From an uncultured Eubacteriales bacterium (lineage in GTDB: Bacteria; Bacillota; Clostridia; Oscillospirales; Acutalibacteraceae): a DNA stretch of 17,929 nt. The stretch lies in NCBI GenBank assembly GCA_934541115.1, contig CAKTDF010000034.1:1-17929 (forward strand), written 5' to 3'. This document shows, in pieces, positions 6,828-14,993 of the stretch. How positions within the stretch are numbered: the stretch's first letter is position 1; each line of letters opens with the position of its first letter. A program made the position numbers and the translations under genes. The notes under the pieces were generated by a model that was not told where the DNA came from, ran no database searches, and worked only from the letters and a program-made list of their open reading frames with translations.

Positions 6828-6860
6828 AACAGGTCACTTGCGGTCAAAACAATAACGGTG

Positions 6861-7580
6861 ATGCAGATGGAAACCTCTCAAAAGCAGCTGAATAAAACGG
6901 CACCGTGGGCACTCGCCGTAACGGGAGAAGCGGCGGCTGTTATGCTGCTCAATCTTCTTCCGCACGTTATAAAAAGAATTTTTGAAAAAGATGAGGTCTT
7001 TTGGCTCAACGTCGTTTTTGGAGTGCCTCTTGCATTTTTAAGCGTATTCTTTCTTTGTTTTTTCAGGGCAGCAAATCAAAGACGATTTTTTAAAAATCTC
7101 TGCGTTCAAAAGTGTGCTGCTTTGCCGAAAAGTGCGCTTTCGGGTTCTGCGACTCTTTCTCTTGTTGTTTTTACTTTTAAAATTTTGTCAATGCTGCTTT
7201 TTTTTGCGCCGTCTGTTACTGCGACTTTAATTCTCAAAAGAAAAGCGGAAAGTCTGCCGTTTGAGGCTTCCGTATGCCTGTTTGGGTTTTCTGTTTTGCT
7301 GTTTTTGGTCGGTGCTTTTTATCGGAGCAGATTCGGTTCACTGCTTTTTCTGTCGGAGTATGTTTATCTTATATATCCCATGTTCGGTGTATTCGACTGC
7401 ATAAGATTCAGCGCGGAAAGAATGACCGCGTGCCGAAAGGAATACCGTCTGCTTCGGCGAAAGCTGCGTGCTGCCGGGCTGCTGTGCGTTTTTGTTGTTT
7501 CTGCTCCGCACGCTTTGCACCGCAGAAGATTTTTGAAAAATGAATTTGCATTCAATATGCTGTTTACACGCGTCAAGTAA
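6861..7580 (+). CDS. Unrecognised multi-spanning membrane protein
   Basis: A protein of 239 residues that I cannot assign to a family. Hydrophobic stretches around residues 16-38, 47-67, 94-119, 132-152 and 156-175, with a weaker one at 205-217, suggest four to six membrane segments. The segments are joined by basic loops (FRAANQRRFFKN, RKEYRLLRRKLR) that probably face the cytoplasm. The start is uncertain: GTG 6858, ATG 6861 and ATG 6867 are consecutive in-frame options and none has a strong ribosome binding site, which suggests coupling to the esterase gene just upstream. Codon use looks like its neighbours and the reading frame is intact, so it is likely real. Function is unknown; it could be a partner of the esterase. 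Confidence 0.65.
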   Translation: MQMETSQKQLNKTAPWALAVTGEAAAVMLLNLLPHVIKRIFEKDEVFWLNVVFGVPLAFLSVFFLCFFRAANQRRFFKNLCVQKCAALPKSALSGSATLSLVVFTFKILSMLLFFAPSVTATLILKRKAESLPFEASVCLFGFSVLLFLVGAFYRSRFGSLLFLSEYVYLIYPMFGVFDCIRFSAERMTACRKEYRLLRRKLRAAGLLCVFVVSAPHALHRRRFLKNEFAFNMLFTRVK

Positions 7581-7596
7581 CGGTATTTAAAACTTC

Positions 7597-7634
7597 ACAG
7601 TCGCCTTTGAGACCGAAAGCTCAAAGGCGACTGT
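7597..7634. terminator. Perfect 15-bp stem after the membrane-protein gene
   Basis: ACAGTCGCCTTTGAG (7597-7611) and CTCAAAGGCGACTGT (7620-7634) are exact reverse complements around an 8-base loop (ACCGAAAG). It lies 16 bases past the stop. The sequence after it is TATTGTGTCGG, without a proper U-run on the plus strand, so it may be a Rho-independent terminator of reduced strength or a transcript-stabilising stem. Confidence 0.6.
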
Positions 7635-7687
7635 TATTGTGTCGGTTAAAAAGACTATTTAGCTTATTCTTTTAGTGTTTTTCATGG

Positions 7688-7717
7688 TTTACAAGCCGTG
7701 CTTTTATATGCTATAAT
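7688..7717 (+). promoter_or_regulatory. Extended -10 promoter at the head of the polysaccharide locus
   Basis: TATAAT at 7712-7717 is preceded by TGC (7709-7711), an extended -10, and by TTTACA at 7688-7693 with an 18-base spacer. Transcription would begin around 7724. This argues against the ATG at 7727 and in favour of ATG 7751 as the start of the first gene. Confidence 0.75.
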
Positions 7718-7750
7718 ACTGACATAATGTTAATATGGGGGTATTGGAGC

Positions 7751-8977
7751 ATGACGCAGGCAGAAAAAGACTTTTTGCAGGCTGTTTCATGCTGCTTTGA
7801 AAAAAAACGTAACCTGCCCACACTTGATGAAAACACTCTTATGTCGGTTCTTGAACTTTCGGCAATACACAACGTTCTGCCCCTTGTGTGCTCAGAGCTT
7901 TCAACTGTATATTCAGAAAGTGAGGTCCTGAAAAAATATAAGCCTGCGGCAATGCGGCAGGCAATGGCACAGATGGCGAGAACAAACCGATTTCTCGCTT
8001 TGTATCGTGAGCTTTCGGCGCGCGGTGTTCGCGCCCTGTGCGTCAAGGGGATCACTTTACGTACGCTATACGTTGACGGCGAGTGTCGTCCGTCAACCGA
8101 CGAGGACCTGCTCGTTGAAAAGGAAGAGCTCTCGCTGTTTTGTTCCGTTATGAACGAACAGGGTTTTTCTCTGAGAAAAAAGACAGAAACAGAAGTTTCG
8201 TTTTTTGACAAAAAAACTTCTTTGATTGTTGAAGCCAATACTTCTCTTTTTTCGCTCGGCGGAGATGTTGGAAAGGTTCTCTCGCGTCTCTTTGACGCGC
8301 CGTTTGAGAATATGGCTGTGATGAGCATTGACGGTACGGAAATACTCACGCTTTCGCCCCGAATGAATGTGCTGTATCTTGTTTGTCACGCATTCAAGCA
8401 TTTTATTCACAGTGGGTTCGGCATACGTCAGGTATGTGACATTGCTGTTTTTGTTGACAAATATAAAAATGAAATTAACTTTTCTGATTTGAGAAAGAGC
8501 TTGTCGCAGCTTGGTGCGGAGACTTTTTTTGAAACGCTGATTGACATATCGGCCAATGAACTTGGCTTTACAGGTCTTTTGCCGCTTGCAGGCAGGGGAC
8601 TGGCAGACAGAACCGATTTTATTGAGGACATTCTGAAGGCCGGAGTCTACGGCAGGGGAGAAACGTCCCGCGCGCACAGCGCTTTACTCACGCTTTCCGC
8701 AGTTGAAAACAGAGACGGCTCGGGTTCGCGTTGGCATGCGGTTTTTCCGAAAAGAGACGCGCTCGCCGCAAGGTACCCGGCTCTTGAGCGGATTCCGGTG
8801 CTGTATCCGTGCTATGCTGCCTTGCGGATAGCAAAATATGCCGGAGACGTTGTTTTCAATAAAAAAGGGACGGGAACACCGCTTGGAAGCATGGAGATTG
8901 CAAAGCGGCGGTTGAAGCTTATGAAACAGTTGAAGATCATTCCATCGAACGCGGAACCAAAGGAGGATACGCTTTGA
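7751..8977 (+). CDS. Nucleotidyltransferase family protein (NTP_transf_5-like)
   Basis: A protein of 408 residues with the fold signature of the NTP_transf_5 group. KG at 99-100 begins the stretch KGITLRTLYVDGECRP, followed by STDEDLLV with the D117-x-D119 metal-binding pair. Both acidic residues are present, so it looks catalytically competent. Members occur in polysaccharide loci and beside peptide natural product genes, and substrates are mostly unknown. The start was set at ATG 7751 because the promoter predicts transcription from about 7724, which would leave ATG 7727 without a leader; GGGGG at 7737-7741 sits nine bases before 7751. The frame ends TGA at 8975-8977, overlapping the TTG start of the next gene, so the two are coupled. 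No membrane segment is seen. Confidence 0.8.
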   Translation: MTQAEKDFLQAVSCCFEKKRNLPTLDENTLMSVLELSAIHNVLPLVCSELSTVYSESEVLKKYKPAAMRQAMAQMARTNRFLALYRELSARGVRALCVKGITLRTLYVDGECRPSTDEDLLVEKEELSLFCSVMNEQGFSLRKKTETEVSFFDKKTSLIVEANTSLFSLGGDVGKVLSRLFDAPFENMAVMSIDGTEILTLSPRMNVLYLVCHAFKHFIHSGFGIRQVCDIAVFVDKYKNEINFSDLRKSLSQLGAETFFETLIDISANELGFTGLLPLAGRGLADRTDFIEDILKAGVYGRGETSRAHSALLTLSAVENRDGSGSRWHAVFPKRDALAARYPALERIPVLYPCYAALRIAKYAGDVVFNKKGTGTPLGSMEIAKRRLKLMKQLKIIPSNAEPKEDTL

Positions 8978-9402
8978 AAGAAGCGCAGATTGAGGAATTC
9001 AGAAAAAAAATAAGCGATGACGGACTTGTGAAGATAATTATGTACAAGCTTTCCGCAGGCGAAAGAGTTGTGCTTTCGGTCACGGGAAAAAGTATGCTGC
9101 CATTTCTTGAAGAAGGGCGCGACAGCGTTGTTCTTGAAAAAATCAAAAGGCAGCCGAAACGCGGCGACGTTGTTTTTTACCGCAGAAAAAACGGAGCATA
9201 TGTTCTTCACCGTGTTGTCAAAAGCAGCAGGGACTGCCTTTGGTTTTCCGGTGACGCACAAAAAAGAGTTGAAGGTCCGATAAAAAAGAGCGCGCTCATT
9301 GCTGTTTGTACGGGCGTTATACGCGAAGAAAAAGAGTATTCAAAAAGCAGTCTGCTGTGGCTTTCGTATAAGTTTAAGTTTTTAAAGAGCCATCGGGCAT
9401 AG
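8974..9402 (+). CDS. S24/S26-like serine peptidase domain protein
   Basis: A 142-residue protein resembling the catalytic core of signal peptidase I and LexA-type peptidases. SVTGKSMLPFLEEG contains the predicted nucleophile S40 followed by the usual MxP, and KRGDVVFYRRKNGAYVLHRVV matches the second block. The base position is occupied by His (H79 in LHRVV), as in ER/SipW-type signal peptidases, not the Lys of the bacterial type. No N-terminal membrane anchor is present; only a short hydrophobic stretch (LLWLSYKF) lies near the C-terminus. The TTG start at 8974 overlaps the previous stop and has a strong AGGAGG at 8961-8966. Its place between a nucleotidyltransferase and polysaccharide genes recalls accessory S24/S26 proteins of such loci. 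Substrate unknown. Confidence 0.75.
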   Translation: MKEAQIEEFRKKISDDGLVKIIMYKLSAGERVVLSVTGKSMLPFLEEGRDSVVLEKIKRQPKRGDVVFYRRKNGAYVLHRVVKSSRDCLWFSGDAQKRVEGPIKKSALIAVCTGVIREEKEYSKSSLLWLSYKFKFLKSHRA

Positions 9403-9483
9403 CTTATATTTGCACTGTCAACTATCAGTGATTTTGAATAGAGAAAAAAATAACCGGATAAAGTTCGGGGTAAAAACAATAAA

Positions 9484-9516
9484 GCAGCCCAAAGAAAAAC
9501 GGCTGCCGGGAGGAAG
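9484..9516 (+). promoter_or_regulatory. Hairpin abutting the ribosome binding site of the dehydratase gene
   Basis: GCAGCC (9484-9489) pairs with GGCTGC (9501-9506), and the GGGAGG ribosome binding site follows at 9508-9513. The binding site is 14 bases from the ATG at 9528, longer than usual. The hairpin could affect initiation; this is inference. Confidence 0.35.
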
Positions 9517-9527
9517 AGTTCAACGGT

Positions 9528-11411
9528 ATGGAAAAGAAAACAAAAAAGCGGCTGATTCCGGGCGGTGTATACTCAACGATTTGTCTCATTTTGGCAGACA
9601 TTGTTTTTGTCAACGCCGCCGGATTTCTTGCGCTGTATTTGCGCTTTGAGATGGATTTTAACGAGCTTATTGCGTCAGGCTTTTTAAAGTCATTTTCGGG
9701 CGTGGCAATTGCCGGAACGATTGCGGCTATCGGTTCATTTTGGCTATTCGGGCTTTATTCAAGCGTGTGGCGCTATGCCGGAATGGACGAGCTTGTCAGA
9801 ATTATCGGCGCTTGTTTGGTTTCAACCACATTTGATTTTTTCTATTCAAAGGTTGCAGGGCTTGCTTTTCCGCGTTCATATCCGTTTTTGCGCGCTCTTT
9901 TGCTTATTACGCTCATAAGCTGCCTGCGCTTTTCCGGCAGACTTTCAAAGAACTTTTTTTCGTATTCAAAAGGCGGCGGAAAAAAGAGGACTCTGCTTTT
10001 CGGTGCCGGACGCAGTGCAGATATTGTTTTGCGCGAGATGAAAAACAATCCGCATTCTCAAAATCAGATCGTCTGCATCATTGACGATGACAGGCGCAAA
10101 CTCGGAAGACGGCTTGACGGTGTAAAGATCGTAGGCACGAGAGACAATATCCTTTCGGTCGTTGAAAAATACCGCATTGAGGAAATTATAATCGCAATAC
10201 CCTCGGCAACGGCTCAGCAAAGGCGCGAGATAGTCAACCTTTGCCAAAAAACGGACTGTGAGCTGCTCATGCTGCCTGCGATATATCAGCTCGCGAGCGG
10301 AGAGGTAAGCATTGAAAAAATCCGCCGTGTTGATGTTCTTGACCTTCTCGGTCGTGACGCGATTAAAACGGACCTCGGAGAAATCAGCGGCTATATTTCC
10401 GCAAAAACCGTTCTTGTAACGGGTGCCGGCGGCTCAATAGGCAGTGAACTGTGCCGTCAGATCTCACGGCTTGAACCAAAAAAGCTTGTTCTTCTTGATA
10501 TTTATGAAAACGGCGTATATTCGATTCAGATGGAGCTTTGGCGCAATTGCCCGCAGCTTGATATAGAAGTGCTCATCGGTTCTGTCAGAGATCAAAAACG
10601 CGTTATGGATATTTTTGAAAAGTACCGTCCGGATATTGTTTTCCACGCAGCGGCGCACAAACATGTTCCGCTTATGGAGGGTTCTCCTGCCGAGGCGGTC
10701 AAAAATAACATCTTCGGAACATATAATGTTGCTCTTGCGGCGGATCGCTTTGAGGCGCAGAAAATGGTTCTCATCTCAACAGATAAAGCCGTTAATCCGA
10801 CAAACGTTATGGGTGCGTCAAAACGCGTTTGTGAGCTGATAATTGAAATGTTCGGCAAAAAGTCAAAGACCGTTTATGCCGCCGTTCGCTTTGGCAATGT
10901 GCTCGGCAGCAACGGCAGCGTTATTCCGCTTTTCAGAAAGCAGCTTGAAAACGGCGGACCGATTACCGTGACCCACAAGGATATCACCCGCTATTTTATG
11001 ACGATTCCGGAGGCGGTTTCCCTCGTCTTGCAGGCAGGCGCTTATGCCAAAGACGGAGAAATTTTTGTCCTTGATATGGGCGAGCCGGTCAGAATAGACG
11101 ACCTTGCACGCAATATGATTCGACTTTCCGGTCTTGAACCGGACATTGATATTAAAATCAAATATACCGGTCTGCGCCCCGGAGAAAAGCTTTATGAAGA
11201 GCTTTTGCTTGACACTGAGGGTATCGAAAAAACAGCCAATGATCTCATCTTTATCGGACACCCGACAACGGTTGACGAAAAGGATCTTCTTTTGAACCTT
11301 GCCGCGCTCAAGGATGCGCAGAGCATGACGCCGCAGCAGCTCAGAGCGCAGCTGCACTCGCTTGTTGCGGAGTATCAATTTGAAAGTGATGAAGCGCAGG
11401 CGGTCTGCTGA
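9528..11411 (+). CDS. Membrane nucleotide-sugar 4,6-dehydratase (CapD/FlaA1/WbpM type)
   Basis: A 627-residue polysaccharide biosynthesis enzyme that converts a UDP-N-acetylhexosamine to a 4-keto-6-deoxy sugar, the entry to modified amino sugars. Residues 1-140 hold about four membrane helices. A first Rossmann-like region follows (LLFGAGRSADIVLREM, 157-172), then the catalytic short-chain dehydrogenase domain with VLVTGAGGSIGSEL (G299-G305). The active-site region has STDKAVNP (417-424) and MGASKR, where Met replaces the classical Tyr of the YxxxK motif, as is normal for this family. HAAAHKHVPLME is also diagnostic. Length matches full-size WbpM-like proteins. It is expected at the inner face of the membrane, feeding the sugar pool used by the polysaccharide genes around it. 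The exact sugar cannot be told from sequence. Confidence 0.92.
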   Translation: MEKKTKKRLIPGGVYSTICLILADIVFVNAAGFLALYLRFEMDFNELIASGFLKSFSGVAIAGTIAAIGSFWLFGLYSSVWRYAGMDELVRIIGACLVSTTFDFFYSKVAGLAFPRSYPFLRALLLITLISCLRFSGRLSKNFFSYSKGGGKKRTLLFGAGRSADIVLREMKNNPHSQNQIVCIIDDDRRKLGRRLDGVKIVGTRDNILSVVEKYRIEEIIIAIPSATAQQRREIVNLCQKTDCELLMLPAIYQLASGEVSIEKIRRVDVLDLLGRDAIKTDLGEISGYISAKTVLVTGAGGSIGSELCRQISRLEPKKLVLLDIYENGVYSIQMELWRNCPQLDIEVLIGSVRDQKRVMDIFEKYRPDIVFHAAAHKHVPLMEGSPAEAVKNNIFGTYNVALAADRFEAQKMVLISTDKAVNPTNVMGASKRVCELIIEMFGKKSKTVYAAVRFGNVLGSNGSVIPLFRKQLENGGPITVTHKDITRYFMTIPEAVSLVLQAGAYAKDGEIFVLDMGEPVRIDDLARNMIRLSGLEPDIDIKIKYTGLRPGEKLYEELLLDTEGIEKTANDLIFIGHPTTVDEKDLLLNLAALKDAQSMTPQQLRAQLHSLVAEYQFESDEAQAVC

Positions 11412-11445
11412 AATTTTATTCGGGACGAAAGGCAGGTGAGGGCAA

Positions 11446-12555
11446 ATGCCCGTATACTGGTCGCTTTTGGCATGGACGTGCTTTGTTGCCCTCACATATA
11501 AAAAATGGTTTCTCGTCAGAGTTACGACAATTGGAGGCAGAACCGAAGCAAAGCCGATTTTTCTTTCGTATTTCTTTTCATTTATTCCTCTTATTGTGCT
11601 GACGGGTTTGCGAGGAAATTTTTCCGATACGCCCGGATACATACAGAGCTTTGAGCAGCTGCCGACAGATTTTTCTCAGATTCTCAGTCTTGAAATGAAG
11701 GACAAGCTGTTTTATCAGCTTGCTGCGGTTATAAAAATCATCTTTCCCGAGGTTCATGTCTGGTTCACGCTGCTTGCCGTTTTTCAAATCGTATGTTTGT
11801 GCATAACGATGAGAATGTATTCCGAAATGCCCGGAATCAGTATGTTCTTTTTTGTTGCGTCAACCGGTTTTTCATATATGTTCAACGGAATACGGCAGTT
11901 TGTGGCGATTATGATTCTTTTCGCCGGATATAAGCTGCTGGTTCAAAAAAAGTATGTCTGGTATATTCTTCTCATTGTTCTAGCCGCGCAGTTCCACGGC
12001 ACGGCATATATAATGGTTATCGGTCTTGTTGCTTCTTTTATAAGACCGTGGAGCAAGCTTTCGTTCGTTTCTATCGGCGCGTTCACCGCCTCTATGGTTT
12101 TTCTTGAACCGATCCTTTCTCAAATGAAAATTTTCCTTGAGGATACGGAATACAGCGGTCAGATCAACAGATTGACAGAGCTTGAGGGCGTCAATTTCAT
12201 CCGTGTTCTCGTTGCCGTTGTGCCGTGCGTAATAGGCTTTGTTTTCAGAAACAGTCCGGCGCTGAAGGGAAACCGTGAATACAAAATTGCTTTCAATATG
12301 GCAATGCTTAATGTTGCTTTTTTGACGGCGGCTTCAATTGTGGGCGGAAACCTTATGGCGCGCCTTGCCGCATATTTTCAGTACTATCTGATTCTGGTGT
12401 ATCCGATCCTTTTCAAACGCTGTTTCAGAGAGGGCACAGAGCGGAGTGTTGCGGTTGCGGTTTTTGCCGTGTTTTACACGGCGTGGTTCTGGTTCCAGCT
12501 CAGGGTTACATGGGACGGCAGGTATGTCAGTGAAATTCTTGGCTTGAACTACTGA
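11446..12555 (+). CDS. EpsG-family polysaccharide polymerase-like membrane protein
   Basis: A 369-residue protein with about nine to ten membrane segments. It starts YWSLLAWTCFVAL, and after the second segment shows the loop RGNFSDTPGYIQSFEQLP, the arrangement characteristic of EpsG (R-x-x-x-x-D-T-x-x-Y). Further family-like segments are FNGIRQFVAIMILFAGYKLL, and a His in AAQFHGTAYIM matching the usual H-x-S/T-A motif. EpsG proteins polymerise repeat units at the outer face of the membrane in Wzx/Wzy-type systems. ATG 11446 follows AGGTGAGG. The gene lies 34 bases after the dehydratase and 29 before the VanZ-like start, consistent with one operon. Confidence 0.85.
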   Translation: MPVYWSLLAWTCFVALTYKKWFLVRVTTIGGRTEAKPIFLSYFFSFIPLIVLTGLRGNFSDTPGYIQSFEQLPTDFSQILSLEMKDKLFYQLAAVIKIIFPEVHVWFTLLAVFQIVCLCITMRMYSEMPGISMFFFVASTGFSYMFNGIRQFVAIMILFAGYKLLVQKKYVWYILLIVLAAQFHGTAYIMVIGLVASFIRPWSKLSFVSIGAFTASMVFLEPILSQMKIFLEDTEYSGQINRLTELEGVNFIRVLVAVVPCVIGFVFRNSPALKGNREYKIAFNMAMLNVAFLTAASIVGGNLMARLAAYFQYYLILVYPILFKRCFREGTERSVAVAVFAVFYTAWFWFQLRVTWDGRYVSEILGLNY

Positions 12556-12584
12556 TTTTGCGGCGACCGAAAGGCGGAATGATT

Positions 12585-13205
12585 ATGGTAAAGCGCGATT
12601 TACTTTTAATTTTTGTTTTGTTCTTTTGCATTGCGGTCTTTGCCGCAATATATTACAGATTGATCGAAAGAAAAAAAGAAAAAGCGGCTCGTCTGTTTGG
12701 CTCGCTTGCCGCCGGTGCAGGTGTTTTTGTTTTTGTATTCCTTGCGGTGCTTTCAAGAAGTCCGCATGAGGTCAAAACTCAGCTTGTTCCTTTTTGGTCA
12801 TACCGTGCAAGCCTCAGTGTGATCTATGCTCTTGACGTTCTTATGCAGATCATTGAAAACATCGGTATTTTTGTGCCGATAGGCTTTCTCGTTCCTTTTT
12901 GGTTCGGGAAAAAGGCGAACGTAAGGAGCGTTGTTATGTTCTGCTTTTTGCTCAGTCTTTTTGCCGAGGTGAGCCAGTACGTGTTTTCACTCGGAATTTG
13001 CGAAACGGACGATCTTTTCAACAATACGCTCGGCGGTGCCGTCGGCTACGGACTGTATTGCTCAATGACAGCTGCCGAGCCAAAGAACGGTTGGCTTGAC
13101 GTCAAAAACAGCCGACGCTTTCTTTGCGGTTTGCTTCCGCTTTTTGCGGTGTATGAAATGCTGGTTTTGCTTTTTGTTTTGAGAAAGGTGATTTTTAACA
13201 GATAA
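12585..13205 (+). CDS. VanZ-like membrane protein
   Basis: A 206-residue protein with about five membrane helices carrying the VanZ pattern: QLVPFWSY at 66-73, NIGIFVPIGFLVPF at 92-105, and FAEVSQYVFSLGICETDDLFNNTLGG-type residues (E128, Q131, D142, D143, N146-N147). VanZ gives low-level teicoplanin resistance in one known case, but most chromosomal members are of unknown role and often lie beside cell-wall or polysaccharide genes. The frame opens at TTG 12558; the start was moved to ATG 12585 because GGCGGAA (12574-12580) lies just ahead of it and the hydrophobic segment begins directly there. ATG 12579 is another option. In this setting an envelope role tied to polysaccharide export is plausible but unproven. 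Confidence 0.82.
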   Translation: MVKRDLLLIFVLFFCIAVFAAIYYRLIERKKEKAARLFGSLAAGAGVFVFVFLAVLSRSPHEVKTQLVPFWSYRASLSVIYALDVLMQIIENIGIFVPIGFLVPFWFGKKANVRSVVMFCFLLSLFAEVSQYVFSLGICETDDLFNNTLGGAVGYGLYCSMTAAEPKNGWLDVKNSRRFLCGLLPLFAVYEMLVLLFVLRKVIFNR

Positions 13206-13226
13206 CCATTGAAAGGGAAAAGGAAA

Positions 13227-14915
13227 ATGAATGAACAATTTAAAAAGCTCAAAGCTTTTTCTTTCTCCGAGCTTTCGGCAGAGCTTAAATGGATAGGCAA
13301 GTATGTCAAAAAGTATAAAAAGCGCATGACGCTTTATATCCTGCTCGGCTTTTTAACGAGCGCGCTTGCACTTGCCGGATCGGTACTTTCAAAAAAGCTC
13401 ATTAATGCCGTGACGGGGCGCGACGCTTCGTCAATAACGCTGCTTGCGGTTTTGTATGTTGCTTTCGGATTGGCGAACATTTTTCTTTCTGCGGTTATGA
13501 GCAGAATTTCCGTTTATTCAAACACCATGGTCACTCAGAATATCCGCGAGGACGTTTATGCCGGTGTGCTCTCTTCAAAATGGCAGGAGCTTTCTTCTTT
13601 GCGCAGCGGCGATATTCTCAACAGGATAAACAATGATGTTTCGGCTGTTTCCGGTGCGGTGCTGACATGGATACCCACGTTCATAACAAAAGCTTTTCAG
13701 TTTTGCTGCGCCTTTGTTTTGATTTTTCATTATGACAGAGTTATGGCGCTCATTGCGCTTGCCGGTTCACCGGTTACGGTTGCCGTATCGTCGTTTTTCC
13801 TCGGCAAAATGCGTGAGAATTCAAAAGAAACGCGCAAAGCCTCAAGCTCGCTCGTCTCGTTCCTTTCAGAAAGTCTCGGCGAGCTGGGCAACATTAAAGC
13901 GTTTGATGTTGCGTCTGATTTTAAAGTCAAATTCAATTGTGTTCAAAAGCTTTTGAGCGAAAGCCTGCTCAGGCAGAACCGCTTTTCCGTTCTTTCCGGC
14001 GCGGTGGTTTCCGTGCTCGGACTCTTAGTTTCATATTCCTGTTTCGGTTGGAGCATCTACCGTCTTTGGTCTGACAGAATTGATTTTGGAACAATGGCTA
14101 TGTTTCTTCAGCTTGCAGCCTATGTTTCTTCTGCTTTCGGCGCGCTTGTGTCGCTGATTCCCGGTGCGGTTTCCTCAACCGTCAGCGCAAGAAGGCTTAT
14201 TGAACTTTCTGCGTTTGAAAAGGAGCAGACCGAAGAAGATGAAAAGGAAAAGGCTTTCCTTGATAACGCCCACGAAAGCGGTCTTTCCGTCTGTATTGAA
14301 AACGGCTCTTTTGAATATGAAACGGGAAAAACGGTTTTGGAGGATTTTTGCTTTTCGGCTTCTCCCGGACGTATGGTTGCGCTGAGTGGTGCCTCCGGCG
14401 CAGGCAAAACAACGGTTTTGAGGCTGCTGCTTGCTCTTCTTGAGGGCAGGGGAAGCTTTTTTCTTGAAAATGCCGACGGAGAAAGGCTTTCGATTTCTCC
14501 AAAGACGAGAGCTGCTTTTTCCTTTGTGCCGCAGGGTCATTCGCTTTTTGCCGGCACTGTTCGCGAAAATTTGCTGCTTGCAAAACCGAATGCGACAGAA
14601 GAAGAAATAAAAAAGGCACTCTCAGATGCCTGTGCGCTTGACTTTGTTTTAAAAATGCCGGGCGGGATAGATTCGTCTATTGGCGAAAACACCGGAGGAC
14701 TTTCGGAAGGACAGGCTCAGCGCATTGCGATTGCAAGAGCCTTGCTCAAGGGCAGCCCTGTGCTGCTGCTTGACGAAGCCACAGCTGCGCTCGATACAGA
14801 AACCGAAAGGCGGCTCGCTCAAAATCTTCTGTCGCTCAAGGAGAAGAAAACCGTTATTGTTACCACTCACCGCGAAACTCTCCTTGCGCTATGCGACGAA
14901 GTTTTTGAGGTATGA
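13227..14915 (+). CDS. ABC transporter, fused permease and ATPase (exporter type)
   Basis: A 562-residue half-transporter: six membrane helices (roughly residues 30-325) followed by one ATPase domain. Motifs are all intact: Walker A GASGAGKTT (388-396, K394), Q-loop FVPQGHSLFAG, signature LSEGQAQRIAIARALL (492-), Walker B VLLLLDEATAAL (D516, E517) and switch H548 (TTHRE). It should work as a homodimer exporting a lipid, oligosaccharide or peptide. No N-terminal C39 peptidase is present. The frame can start at TTG 13209, but ATG 13227 has AAGGGAAAAGG immediately upstream. It lies 21 bases after the VanZ-like gene. The cargo cannot be told; a polysaccharide precursor or a peptide handled by the S26-like protein are both possible. 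Confidence 0.9.
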   Translation: MNEQFKKLKAFSFSELSAELKWIGKYVKKYKKRMTLYILLGFLTSALALAGSVLSKKLINAVTGRDASSITLLAVLYVAFGLANIFLSAVMSRISVYSNTMVTQNIREDVYAGVLSSKWQELSSLRSGDILNRINNDVSAVSGAVLTWIPTFITKAFQFCCAFVLIFHYDRVMALIALAGSPVTVAVSSFFLGKMRENSKETRKASSSLVSFLSESLGELGNIKAFDVASDFKVKFNCVQKLLSESLLRQNRFSVLSGAVVSVLGLLVSYSCFGWSIYRLWSDRIDFGTMAMFLQLAAYVSSAFGALVSLIPGAVSSTVSARRLIELSAFEKEQTEEDEKEKAFLDNAHESGLSVCIENGSFEYETGKTVLEDFCFSASPGRMVALSGASGAGKTTVLRLLLALLEGRGSFFLENADGERLSISPKTRAAFSFVPQGHSLFAGTVRENLLLAKPNATEEEIKKALSDACALDFVLKMPGGIDSSIGENTGGLSEGQAQRIAIARALLKGSPVLLLDEATAALDTETERRLAQNLLSLKEKKTVIVTTHRETLLALCDEVFEV

Positions 14916-14929
14916 ACATGTGCGTGTAA

Positions 14930-14958
14930 TTGACGAAATAAAAATAATCTGTTATTAT
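14930..14958 (+). promoter_or_regulatory. Internal sigma-A type promoter for the phosphatase-kinase part
   Basis: TTGACG at 14930-14935 and TATTAT at 14953-14958 are spaced by 17 bases, with an A/T-rich spacer. Transcription would begin near 14965, just ahead of the GGGGGAG ribosome binding site (about 14980-14987). It lets the downstream regulatory genes be expressed apart from the upstream biosynthetic genes. Confidence 0.7.
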
Positions 14959-14993
14959 TAACTTCAAGTCTTGAAAAAAGGGGGGAGCATCGC

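Noticed and set aside
9410..9439. TTGCAC with downstream TTGAAT as a promoter for the dehydratase gene
   Set aside because: The -10 match is poor and read-through from the promoter at 7688 is sufficient to explain expression.
9410..9649. Basic 79-codon frame as a possible peptide precursor ahead of the dehydratase
   Set aside because: It begins at GTG without a ribosome binding site and mostly overlaps the dehydratase gene in another frame; no leader-core pattern.
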